NCBI RefSeq assembly: GCF_001039355.2 | Contig: NW_019773936.1 | Span: 432,643 to 496,642 of the forward strand | DNA from: Lingula anatina | Taxonomy: Eukaryota > Brachiopoda > Lingulata > Lingulida > Lingulidae | Direction: 5' to 3' | DNA: 64,000 nucleotides | In this document: piece by piece, positions 25,001 to 34,803 of the stretch | How the letters are laid out: each line of letters starts with the position of its first letter | How positions within the stretch are numbered: the stretch's first letter is position 1 | Translations under genes and position numbers: made by a program | Notes under the pieces: model-generated | Database searches by the model: none | What the model was told of the DNA's origin: nothing | Seen by the model: only the letters and a program-made list of their open reading frames with translations

Positions 25001-28000
25001 TCTTGAATGAATGTAATAAGGAAACGTATGATCCGAACATATGTTCCGACAGTGCACAAATACACATTTTGTCATCTGGCCAAGGTCCCTCTAAAAACAA
25101 CGGAGGCTTAGTGCTACGTTTGACGTACAAAGGTCAAAGCATGTTGTTTCCTGGAGATATGGGCAGTGAGGCACACCTTCTGAATTCAGGACAAATAGCA
25201 TCAACTGTATACAAATTAGCACAGTACGGTGCTTCCACATCTGGCTCCAACATTGACTCCTTTTTGGGAGCTGTTAACCCGTCTGTTGTTGTTAGTAACG
25301 GTGACCCTCAGTATAACCCCGCTATACGACACCCACGATGTGACGTTTTGCAAAAAGTTAAAAGTCGTTTGCAGGAAAAACACTCTAATATAGAATTTTC
25401 TTCGCAAAGGACGTATTCTTGTGGTGGAAGTAAGTATGGTGAATATGAAAATGAAATCCCTACTGATGATCTTCCTGTTTTTACCTCAACGCCAACAAAT
25501 ACGTCATTAAACCTGATACAAATTGACTTTAAGAACGGAAATGTGCGCGTCACAAGTACCATACGTGATATTGTGACACCTCAAGAGAAAGGAATTGGAC
25601 ATGGCACTGCGTCTGGGACGAAAAAGAGAAGTCCTCCACGTGAGATATCCGTGTTTTTGAAATATTCATTTTTAAAACTTATAATTAATTGGGTATGTGA
25701 GAAATGTCATAATGTTAGTACATGTACATTCTGTTTAAAAATCAATTCGAATATATTTGTACCACGGGAATTAGGAACAATAGACCGGATAATCAAAACG
25801 GCGCTATGTATTGAAACACGCCTATTAACGAAGAGAGATGATGTTTAGTAGATTGGATTAATAGAATGAAACAAACTTTATTGTTCAATTATAACGAGCT
25901 GTTGTATCGTTTTCAGAATATTTACTCAGAATGGAATGTGATGCAACAGAACCCCCAAAAGGTAGTGGAGACGTTTCCCTGGAAGAAGTGTGTTTGCCAA
26001 TGGAGGCAAAAATTACCCGGGACAGTGATCGATTTGAAAGGTAATACAGTTATCATAATATATGATCATTTTGATACTTGCAATTCACGGTGACGCTTAA
26101 AGGAGAATAATTTAAGGAAGTTCAAACAATCGTCAGTAACTTATATTTGTGCAGATATGCAAGAAAGAAAAAATCTCCACATGTAATCCAGCAATATTTT
26201 TGTGTTAAAGATGATATGGAAATCCTACGTTGTATCTTGTGAGATACACGTGGGTATCAGTACACTTATAAACTGGGCCAGTTTTTAAGTTTTAACTACG
26301 AGTGACATCTACATTTTACATCCATATTCTTAGATCATTTTATAATGTAAACATATGTCGATTTGTGGAACAATTTTTCTTGCAGTCTCGTTCAGTACAC
26401 TTATGGAGATGTTATGTTCGAAGATAATGAACGCTTCAGCAACTGGTGTGGCAACCCAGGAAGACGCTGCAGTGATTGTCTAGATGAAGCCTTTAATGAC
26501 AACTGGGCCAGCTGTGCTGACAGAATGATGGCCCCTAAAATGGTGTTTCTTATTCGGCGTTTGGCGGCACTTGTTTACCAGACATGGCCGGATGACGATG
26601 ATGATAAAACGGGTACAATTAAGATAAGGAACGTCATGGAATATTCATTCAAAAATCGATAGCGATTTGTGTTTAAATTTAATTCATCCACTTTCAATGA
26701 TAAAAATCATATTATTTTTGCAGGTTCAGTTTTTAAATGGATGAAGGTATTAGAGGCTTGGGACGAGCCGACATCAACTCACCCACAAGGTCAGCATGGG
26801 AACAGCTCGCTTCATTATGAAGGGAGGTGAGTTACTTTAGGTACATGTATATTGATATAAAATTCGAGATAAATTTCGTGTTTATTAATCTTCGTTTTTT
26901 AATTTCATTTTTCGCTTTATCAAATGTTCTGTGTCTGGTTATTTATACATGACTAGCGAAAAAAAAAAGAAATCGGCATTTGATTGGCTCCTTTTGGATC
27001 AGATCAGAATGCAGCATAGCATATAATTATGTACTAATTGATCATTATGGTTCATCTTAGGGCTGCTGAACTTACCATAACACGAGCAAATCCGGCAGAT
27101 ATTCAGGAGTTAGCTCGACTCGCGAAATGCGTTGGTTTTGATCATGTACGAAGAGAAAGAGACCAAATAAAAGTGTGCGTTTTGCCTCAAAAGGGTGACT
27201 TTGATGAGATCGTCTCGCTGCCGAAGGTACAGTTGCGTGTGGTTAAGGCACCTCCTGTAGATGAGCATCAGTATGCAATTCCCGAGGAACTTGCCGGGGA
27301 ATCTAGAATCCCTAAACTATTTGATGGCTGGAATAAAAGTCAGCCAGTTTCAGAACACTTCACAATACAGGACTTTCTTTGTCCGCGTGGCCAACAGTCG
27401 TACTATCGATATTTTCGTCTTGAGGTTAAGATAGTAGAATGTCTTGAACAACTGATAATAGACTTTAATGAAGATGTACTTTTGGTAAAAGGCTCAGGTT
27501 ACAGAGTTCGATCCGTGAATTTGATAGATATTGATAACAGACACCCAAACGAAAAACGCAGGTTTCAAATGGGACAAGCCGTGGAAATAGCACTACAGGA
27601 TGGGTCAAGAAAATCCATTCCAGAACTATGGCAACAGGTTGTGAGGTCCTGCCTTCCATTACTTACATTTGATCAACTCGGTCTAAACATTGGAATCCAC
27701 CCTGATCGTGTTTACGTTGATATACACCCCTTAAGCACATCACACACTGGAATGCCACTACACATGTGGACTGGTAATGGGAAACATATAAGAGCCATTG
27801 ATGATATGGAGGCGTTTTATAATCAGATATTAAAAGGTAGAGGATTTTTAAATACATCATGACACATTTAACACCCACACCTCATTTTAAATAATCGATA
27901 TAACTTAATCATTTTATGAGCTGTTAAGTAACACGTAAAGCAATATATAAATATCCGTAAATGAAAACAAAAGGAATGCTGTAAATATATCACAAAAACG

Positions 28001-30334
28001 TGGGCAATGTGCTTGTTGTGCTGAAAATTCCAATGGCATATTTTACTCTTACAGGCGGGCCTATCATCGTTCCACGACTACCAGAACATGCGTGCAGGAC
28101 ACCAACTTTTGGAGAAGATTTGTTTTATATATCTGTGCAGTTGGATTCTACAAGGTGGCTTCATTTATTGTTTCACTACCCCACAGGAACATCAAATTTT
28201 ACAATAAAAATGAATAATAAAACAATAAAAGCCCAACCATTTTGGTCATCTAAAACCGGGTGGAAAAAATGGCAACAAAAAGAATTTAATCCATTAAAAG
28301 CACATCTAAATGTTTTCTTAAATACATGATTCTATTGTTAAAAATCTGCAATGTAATTCATGAATGTTTCATTTTCTTTTATTTTAGGTAACAATCATCA
28401 ATGAACAAAAGTGTTTCGACCCCTTCACATAATCAAAATAAATTTGGTCCAAAGTCTTTCTTTGAATTCAACTTTCAAGTATCTAGAAATACCAATGCAA
28501 CGCTTACTCTTATTTTCTTAAGCATTCCCCTTTTCTCTCAGGCCAGGATGTAATTCGGCGCGGTCATCTTCATTCTGCGAAAAGTCTAAACCATATCGGG
28601 AAAGGGAATTGAGTGCCCTATTGAGAAAAGTTAACGCAGCTCTGGGATCAAGGAAACTGGAGACAAGAAATGTCCAGGACTGTTTCGTAAACGCCTGTGG
28701 AAAATGCAAGGGGTCAGGTAAATAGGCCTATATAGCTTTCCACTATGCAGTCTGATTTTGCTAAACACGATAAACAGTTGTCCTAATATATATTTTAATT
28801 TATGTATTATTTTAATGGAATGCTCAAATTGCTGCTCATAATTCGCCAGGTTGGGTTTGGGAGAAGAAAGTTCGCTCCTGCTTGGCGTTTTTGAGTGAGT
28901 TCATATCCAAAACTAGCACTCCGTTCAGAGATATGCACAACAAGGCAGCGTTCTTCAACACTGAGAACCCAAACTCCACGGTTCACCATTTATCGTGTAA
29001 CCAGATGGTATGTCTGGAAAACACCGTACTTCATGGGATACTTGGTAAGGGCATGGCGTGTTATATTCTGAGTTTGTAACTGTACCGAACTTACTATTCT
29101 ACACTACAGCTTAGGTGGTCAGTGCTTTGGGGGAATTGTTATGGCTATGTCGCTTTCATTGAAAGAAGTATAATGCAAAAATTTAATACATTGTCACTCA
29201 TATGGTGCCCATTAAACCATACGATTGTATGATTAAGGCTTTACTGTTGATATTTTAAACAGCAATTTGTATTTCGGCATTTTACTACTCCGCGATAATG
29301 AAATTTTTGGTAATTTTTATAAACATGCCACATGCTACAAACTGTACCTAATGCGTCCAACATTCGATTTATATTATTGTTTATGTACTTTTTTTTGGTT
29401 TATAGTCGATACTGTAACGGCTACTTTTCGCCCATATAAGAATGACATTGAGATGCGCCTGTACAGCGGAGCGGAAAACCCAAGTCCTATAATGGACCTT
29501 TTGGAGCAAGTGATGGCAATGCGTGCGTCCGGTCACGTGAGGGTATACATTGAGCGAAATAACGACCTCTCCGCACTACATAACGTTATCAAAGTGAGTA
29601 TTTATTGCACTAAAATGGCAACAGCAGCATATTTCCATGCGTCCCTGGTGTTATTAATTTCCAGACACGAAGAACAACATGTTTTAATGTCTGATGGAAT
29701 TTCTCAGGGTGCAGATAATACTTTCTATTGCTGGAGGGTTTCAATATTGGACCATATCCGTTGAAATTTAGAAATCACTCTTAGTAGGAGTTAGGCAGGG
29801 GTTAGATCTGAAATTATTAAGAAGAGACCCGTCTTTGTATTATGTAAATTAATGTTCAGAGTTGAACATTTAAAGCAAGAATTTTTAAAGAAATAAATTG
29901 AGAAATACAATGATTATTACTCTGTGTGTCTTATTACCCCTTTATACTTCATTACTGTGAAATATATTTGGATTAATAAGATTAAAACGTTTGGATTGAA
30001 ACGATTAAATTTTTGTACTTATATTTTTATTTTTCAAATGTTGTTTTGTCATTTTTGTAAGATTCTGTTGGTGCACAACTCCAAGGTGGCCAATGTAACG
30101 TTCCACGTGACTCCCGATGCCCACAAGGACTACATCAACGAGGGACTTCAGCGCAAGATAGAGACCTGGGCTGGCTTGGCGTGTCCGACGCGGAGCAGAG
30201 TGGCCATTTCTCCGTTTACAGTTGAGGAACTTCCCCATCACCGAGTGCGTCGAAGCTTAGAGAACAGCAAAGCCAGAAATGACATGAAACGCGACCTACA
30301 TCATTGGGAGTTGAACTGGTTAATGCGGAACTGA
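19002..30334 (+). CDS. Secreted MBL-fold / Hedgehog-domain / M15-like fusion protein (21 exons)
   Basis: Exons: 19002-19193, 19755-19966, 20284-20691, 20974-21037, 21316-21571, 21837-21952, 22217-22293, 22484-22633, 23222-23374, 23684-23775, 23915-24124, 24617-25639, 25917-26040, 26386-26612, 26724-26826, 27061-27836, 28055-28154, 28542-28717, 28850-29044, 29406-29593 and 30062-30334 (TGA). The total is 5,115 nt, or 1,704 residues. Every junction keeps the frame, which is strong evidence for one gene. Order: signal peptide (1-20); beta-rich region (~135-490) with a CxxCYA motif; MBL fold (~656-950); Hedgehog signalling-domain homologue (~1010-1178); M15-like domain (~1233-1362); cysteine-containing tail to 1704. 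Basic convertase-type sites: RQKR (161-164), RRKR (529-532), RVRR (1675-1678). There is no Hint/Hog autoprocessing module and no membrane segment after the signal peptide. The MBL and LAS folds usually bind zinc, but ligands are missing in each. Function unknown; probably extracellular. Confidence 0.88.
20284..22633 (+). other. N-terminal beta-rich extracellular region of the fusion protein
   Basis: Exons 3-8 encode alternating hydrophobic/polar strands around a CMSCYAYF motif, ELEIDV-type strands and a PFGATVSLEVSV segment. This resembles the beta-sandwich of large secreted proteins from invertebrates and fungi that carry a Cys-x-x-Cys-Tyr-Ala motif and a P-I-P loop, but I cannot name the family. 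A furin-type RQKR precedes it and RRKR follows it, so this part may be released from the MBL/Hedgehog half. Confidence 0.5.
22865..23107. mobile_element. MITE, 243 bp, TA-flanked (copy 2)
   Basis: Terminal inverted repeats of 29 bp differ at one base: CACACACTGGACAATAGAAG at the left and the complement of CACACACTGGATAATAGAAG at the right, each continuing into TGTCACCCC. TA lies on both sides. It sits in the intron between 22633 and 23222 of the fusion-protein gene. Same family as 14764-15003. Confidence 0.85.
24617..25639 (+). other. ComEC-like metallo-beta-lactamase-fold domain
   Basis: A single exon encodes the whole domain: VGQGDATVI (residues 663-671), the FIDMG strand with Asp683, the metal motif THADEDH (His718, Asp720, Asp722, His723; the HxDxDH variant), NGGLVLRL, and LFPGDMG with Asp824. 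The usual downstream HHGS motif is YGAS here, with Gln846 and Tyr847 in place of the two His. The closest relatives by pattern are the MBL domains of ComEC/Rec2-type and secreted MBL hydrolases. Activity is doubtful without that His. It is joined to both flanks by phase-1 introns, the usual situation for a shuffled module. Confidence 0.85.
25985..27190 (+). other. Hedgehog N-terminal signalling-domain homologue
   Basis: Spread over exons 13-16. The Hedgehog landmarks appear in order: AKITRDSDRF (compare GKISRNSERF), YGDVMFEDNE (compare NPDIIFKDEE), CADRMM (compare GADRLM), a helix ending YQTWP (compare MNQWP), KVLEAWDE (compare RVTEGWDE), SLHYEGRAAE (compare SLHYEGRAVD) and ELARLAKCVGFD (compare MLARLAVEAGFD). 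Calcium-site acidic residues are mostly kept (Glu1112, Asp1115, Asp1071). Of the zinc site, His1132 aligns with Shh His141, Glu1139 replaces Asp148, Glu1168 matches Glu177, and the final His183 is lost. A cysteine-rich insert of ~25 residues (Cys1047, 1054, 1057, 1069) sits in the calcium loop. No Gly-Cys-Phe cleavage point and no Hog domain follow. Confidence 0.85.
27350..27733 (+). other. Peptidase M15-like (LAS-fold) domain, degenerate
   Basis: Residues ~1233-1362 follow the M15_3 pattern: HFTIQDFLCP at the start, a helix, then VKGSGYR (SGYR at 1281-1284), FQMGQAVEI where active enzymes have HxxGxAxD, and GLNIGIHPDRVYVDIHP where they have HVD. The first His is Phe, the Asp is Glu and the terminal His is Tyr, so the zinc site is gone. 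The Hedgehog domain has the same fold as these peptidases, so the protein carries two LAS-type domains in a row. Confidence 0.6.
28055..30334 (+). other. C-terminal cysteine-containing tail of the fusion protein
   Basis: Exons 17-21 (residues ~1395-1704) contain CRTPTFG, CNSARSSSFCEKS, CFVNACGKCKG, VHHLSCNQMVCLE and a last exon ending in a basic tail after RVRR. I do not recognise a family. The segment SPIMDLLEQVMAMRASGHVR followed by VYIER has a helix-then-strand pattern reminiscent of the last helix and strand of the Hedgehog fold, but the match is weak. Confidence 0.45.
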
Positions 30335-30676
30335 TATAAGTGGACGTATCAAAAGCGATCAAAAGCCCTTATTAGAAATTACCAATATGTGTGTAAAGTG
30401 GGTTTTTTTGTCAATGTTCGTATACGTTTTTAGCTCAAATATCTTTCACAAGTATTTTTTTTCTCAAAAGATTTTAAGAGGAATTTAGTTTTTAGAAAGC
30501 TGTCATTTAAACACTGTTTCTGAGATATTTAGCTGGAGAGAATCAGATGACTGTCACCCATACTTGTATGGTATATTTAAAGGGTCTCCAGATGCCTTTG
30601 CCTTGCGTATATTTAATTTTGCGCTGTGTTTTCTCTAGATTCTTAAAGGTTCAGAGAATATACAATTTGAACAACG

Positions 30677-30682
30677 AATAAA
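30677..30682 (+). terminator. Poly(A) signal AATAAA
   Basis: The first AATAAA I noted after the stop at 30334, giving a 3' UTR of about 360 bases. Confidence 0.4.
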
Positions 30683-30924
30683 AATAATGAACTGCTCAAT
30701 TTTCTTGCAGTTTCCTATATTCTCCTTATCTCGAAACATATCAATTTGTAATAAAAACGTGAGTGATTTTAAAAGTTTAGACCGATTTTCGAGCTATAGG
30801 TGTTTTGTGAAATTGGCCCAAGAAGACTAAAATGTTTTTGACGCTTACTGTTCTTATATTTATTTAGACTATTTCCTGCTCATTAATCCAAAGTAAATGT
30901 CACAAGATTTAATTTGTCATATCG

Positions 30925-31000
30925 TCATCATCATCATTCAGAGCCTAAAGTGTTCCACTGTTGGACTAAGGTCTCAGCATGGCCTTGCCAGATATTTCTC
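30925..31000. repeat. Possible non-LTR retrotransposon or SINE 3' fragment
   Basis: A (CAT)n-like run, TCATCATCATCATT, adjoins AGTGTTCCACTGTTGGACTA. This resembles the short conserved tail plus ATGATG repeat that ends many invertebrate retroposons when read on the minus strand. No coding part remains. Confidence 0.3.
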
Positions 31001-31489
31001 TAAAAACATGCATATAATTTATATAACTTGAAGGGTCATAATGTTGACTTAAAGGAATAGAAACGGGATTTTTAAAAAATATTATATAGAAGCACTTTCT
31101 TTAAAAAAAATAACAGATAAAAGTTTTGATTGACCTACAGGATAAGAGGTTAACTGGGACATGTACTATGAATGTCTTATAACAAAGGGAATAATATTTT
31201 TGAAAAAGAATAAATTTCTAGGATAGAAGAATCGCTGTAAACACTGACCTTTTGTTTAATTAATACTGATTGATTAAATTCTGGGCCATAGAAAATGTAT
31301 ATCTACATATAGTTTATTATCTATAAAATCTCTGTTCAATCGGTATGTTTGGCTTTGGTATCAAGATGTCCATCGTTTGCTGACCGCTGACATACCGATA
31401 CTGGTAGACAGAAAAACAACAAAACAAACTAGTAGTAATATTTCAAACCAAGGCCATTTCCGCTATAGATTATTTATCATACATTTGGT

Positions 31490-31601
31490 TCAAGTTGTTT
31501 AGTTTTCTCTTTTTGAATATTTATTAACCCATTCCTTTCTGTTAACAGCTATACACATGTCTGTTACACGGAACCTTCGTTGAGTGGATTATTAATCATT
31601 C
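31490..31601 (+). repeat. Segmental duplication, left part (paralogous to 39895-39988)
   Basis: The stretch from TTTAGTTTTCTCTTT to GTGGATTATTAATCATTC aligns with 39900-39988 with scattered changes. It breaks off exactly at the LTR start and resumes at 34804. Confidence 0.75.
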
Positions 31602-31859
31602 TGTGACGACGTCACTGACTTTGTCTTGGTGGCGCGAGGTAATAACTAAACAATCCCATGTTTTCCCATATTCTTTATTATCGCTTTCTAACTACGCTAT
31701 CTACAGTTTGTTCCTCATCGTTCAACCTCTTACATCGTTCTCCCCGTCTACATTACATTCTTCGCTTAAGTACAATAAGGTCGTGTCAATCAACTAAAGT
31801 GACACTACAAAACACTCCCCGCTCTTATTCGCTGCATGCTGTCACTAACTAACGTTACG
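31602..31859 (-). repeat. LTR (3' LTR of the element)
   Basis: 258 bp, ending ACGTTACG where the other LTR ends ACGTTACA. The inward flank carries a short hairpin ATGCCTG/CAGGCAT (31868-31885) and no good polypurine tract. Confidence 0.88.
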
Positions 31860-33175
31860 GGGACGATATGCCTGTCCTCAGGCATATTTTAAAATTAAAA
31901 TATACATTAATGAAAAATAAAATTTCTTAAACACTGCATTTGTCTATTATCATAAATCCATGCAAAACAAAACTAAGTACATAGATACCTGTATTTTATA
32001 AGAAACTTATGATAAAATAGAAATACGTTGGACATGAAACCCAAAATATAACTCAAAGGAAGATAGATTGACAACTCTTCAGAAAATATGGTTGTTCGTG
32101 GATGTGCATTTACATGTTGTCATGTGTGGCCCAAGAGTACAGATACTTTTAATTGTTTTCTCTGCGCAGATGTTTAAATCTGTTACTCTCTTATTATGGC
32201 TCTGACACATTTTCATATACGGTTTCTCTCTTTCGTTTGTCATTTTAGATATTGATGGAGTGCACTACGTGAGACAATAGGGTCGGCCGTCCCCTGTCCA
32301 ATGAACAGCAGTCACCACAACGTTGCGACCAGCGCATCGTTCATGATGAATTACTTGTTCATCATCATATATATCCACACTGTAGCGCTCTCTTTTGATG
32401 GCTATAAGAGAAACAATCGTTTTATATCAAACCCAATCCACAATTGAACAAAAACATACCAAACAAATAATTAAGTAAGAATCTTCCTTAATGCATATCA
32501 TCAGTTTCACGTCTTCACCTTTATAAAAGTTAAGTGCACTGTTCCTATACCAATAACTGTATAGTTAAATATCAATAACTAATAATTATAAGACCGACAA
32601 AATGAATATAATATATTATTAATACTAAACGTATTTAATATTCAACACACAATACTTCATGTGTCGTTATAACCACATGCAATAACATATAACTCAAAGT
32701 TAACTCGTAAAATTTAAAGTTCATTTCCACTCAAATGAAAAGTTCCATTTGGTATAGTCCGTTGCATCCTCCATTTTGAATTTTAGCACGAAAGTTCAGT
32801 TAGCATATAATGTCAAATCCTTCCTTCTAGACAGTGCATAGCGATTGTCATCTGCCACTCATTGTATATGGATAAACGTCTTATTCGCGCACGTTGGCAT
32901 ACGTGTAGATAAATGTCCACAGTTTCCTGTATATCCACGAATGTCCATGTCCAGCGTTTACGAATATATCCAAAATGAATGAAGCAGAAATGCATGTCAA
33001 GAAAAACTTAACTACGTATATTATAACAATCATCATCAAACCTGAATACATTCACGTTTAACAGGCAAGATTTTAACTTGACATAGTATTAATCATCCAA
33101 AAGACTATGATAACAATAAAACATATATGGAACCATGCTAATAATATGATAATTTGTCCAACAATAATACTTATG

Positions 33176-33790
33176 CTAATAATAAAAATAATAATAACGC
33201 AATCTGGCGTCCCAGATGCTAGTATTTATATCGCTTATACTCTTCAGTCTCCCCTCCTTGCCAGGGGCGCAACCTAGGCTGAGTACCTTTCCCACTAGCT
33301 CACTTACTAACTCATTCGTTTTCAGTTTGCTAGGGCCTGACTGTACATTGAGCTGAGCGCGGCTGCTATTCATAAGCCTTACTGCCTTTTGCGACCCAAC
33401 CGGCCGGTGACCCAGTCGATAGCGATCACTCAATCCCGTAGAGCTTACCAGGCTCCCAGGGAGTAACCGACGGTCCGATCCCGGTCCCACTGCCATGGGT
33501 TATCGGAACTTTGACCGTTTTCACCAGCCTTGCCTGTTCACCACCGTGTTGGAACCGCATCAACTACGCATGGCTAGGTGAGGACTGTCGTCCCCGTACC
33601 ACTCAGTGAACCGTTATACACACTGAGCCGACTAGACGGTACCACAGTATCCTGTTAATTCAGGATTCGAGACACAGTGGGCCTTCAGTCTTCTCCCACA
33701 GCACTATAGCAGGTCTTTAATGTGCCCCCAGAGCCTTGCGACTCCACTGCCGCCTGTTCACGACAGGGCTTCGGGGAGCCTATCCCCCTC
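33176..33790 (-). repeat. GC-richer non-coding segment with (TTA)n tail inside the LTR element
   Basis: On the minus strand a segment of about 600 bp, clearly richer in G+C than its surroundings, ends in a TTATTATTATT run. It may be a nested non-LTR or SINE insertion, or simply the element's own filler. No protein similarity was recognised. Confidence 0.3.
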
Positions 33791-33792
33791 GC

Positions 33793-34500
33793 CTATCGTG
33801 CATGATTTTCTGCTTCTTCTAAATTAGATGGGTTTTGCGCAATAACAAAACGTTTTATTTCGTTTCGTAACCCTCTCACGAAATACGCGAGTCTGTCATC
33901 CGCGATTTTATTAAGCAGAGAAAAACGGTGTCGCATATCCGCGATGTAAACCTCGATGGATTCGTTTTCTGCTTGTTTTCTTTCTCCGAGTTCGTGTTCT
34001 CTAGTCCATTTTGCCGTTTGTCTGTCGAAATTGTTTTGAAATTCAGTTTTAAGAAAATCGTAACTCGATTTTCTTGCGTCAGACAATTCGGATAGCCATA
34101 TTTCAGCAGGACCTTTCATGTATAGCATAAAGGCATTTAATTTCCGATCTGGGGAATATTTATTCAAATTGCGGAAATTTTCGAACCTCGTAAGCCATAA
34201 CAGCGCGTTTTCTGTTGAAAAGCCAAAGAATGTATCGATATTTGGACCAGAAGAAACTGAAGTTGGTTTTTCGTTCAACTCTGTAAGTTGCCTCTGAACT
34301 GCATGTAAAAGTGGGTCGCCCTTACCCATAACATCTAATTTCATATGAATATCTTCTAACTGGTCTCGAATATCTAAAAAATCAAAAGGTTCTTCCTTAC
34401 CTTTCATTTCCTTTGTTTGTCCCGTTGCCATCTTCTTTTCTGATAGAATACGTTCGCCTCTGGATGTCTGTCTGGTGACTGGTCCCTCTCTATTCGACAT
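33793..34500 (-). CDS. Retrotransposon Gag protein, 235 residues
   Basis: The ORF starts 45 bases inside the 5' LTR boundary. Residues ~85-235 have the retrotransposon gag capsid pattern: NALLWLTRFENF, a KLNAFMLYMKGPAEIWL helix pair, FLKTEFQNNF, ERKQAENESIEVYIADMRHR and a C-terminal YFVRGLRNEIKRFV. The N-terminal ~80 residues are charged and look coiled-coil-like (DIRDQLEDIHMKLDVM). It stops without a zinc knuckle and without a pol frame downstream. It is intact and may still be translatable; it is probably of Ty3/gypsy-like origin. Confidence 0.85.
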   Translation of the reverse strand: MSNREGPVTRQTSRGERILSEKKMATGQTKEMKGKEEPFDFLDIRDQLEDIHMKLDVMGKGDPLLHAVQRQLTELNEKPTSVSSGPNIDTFFGFSTENALLWLTRFENFRNLNKYSPDRKLNAFMLYMKGPAEIWLSELSDARKSSYDFLKTEFQNNFDRQTAKWTREHELGERKQAENESIEVYIADMRHRFSLLNKIADDRLAYFVRGLRNEIKRFVIAQNPSNLEEAENHAR

Positions 34501-34545
34501 TACTCATATTGAAAGTCTCTTCCTCTTTTTGCATCCTCCACCATA

Positions 34546-34803
34546 TGTGACGACGTCACTGACTTTGTCTTGGTGGCGCGAGGTAATAACTAAACAATTC
34601 CATGTTTTCACATATTCTTTATTATCGCTTTCTAACTACGCTATCTACAATTTGTTCCTCATCGTTCAACCTCTTACATCGTTCTCCCCGTCTACATTAC
34701 ATTCTTCACTTAAGTACAATAAGGTCGTGTCAATCAACTAAAGTGACACTACAAAACACTCCCCGCTCTTATTCGCTGCATGCTGTCAGTAACTAACGTT
34801 ACA
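34546..34803 (-). repeat. LTR (5' LTR of the element)
   Basis: 258 bp from TGTGACGACG to ACGTTACA, followed by the target-site copy ATTC. It would drive gag on the minus strand. Confidence 0.9.

Larger units (their letters stand above)
31602..34803 (-). mobile_element. Gag-only LTR retrotransposon (non-autonomous)
   Basis: Two 258-bp direct repeats, 31602-31859 and 34546-34803, differ at about 6 positions. They begin TGTGACGACGTC; the right copy ends in CA. The 4-bp target duplication ATTC lies at 31598-31601 and 34804-34807. The element reads on the minus strand: next to the right LTR a candidate primer-binding site TGGTGGAGGATGC starts two bases inside, followed by a gag ORF. No protease, reverse transcriptase, RNase H or integrase is present. 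After gag come about 1.9 kb of non-coding sequence. It must therefore have been moved by enzymes of another element. Confidence 0.88.
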
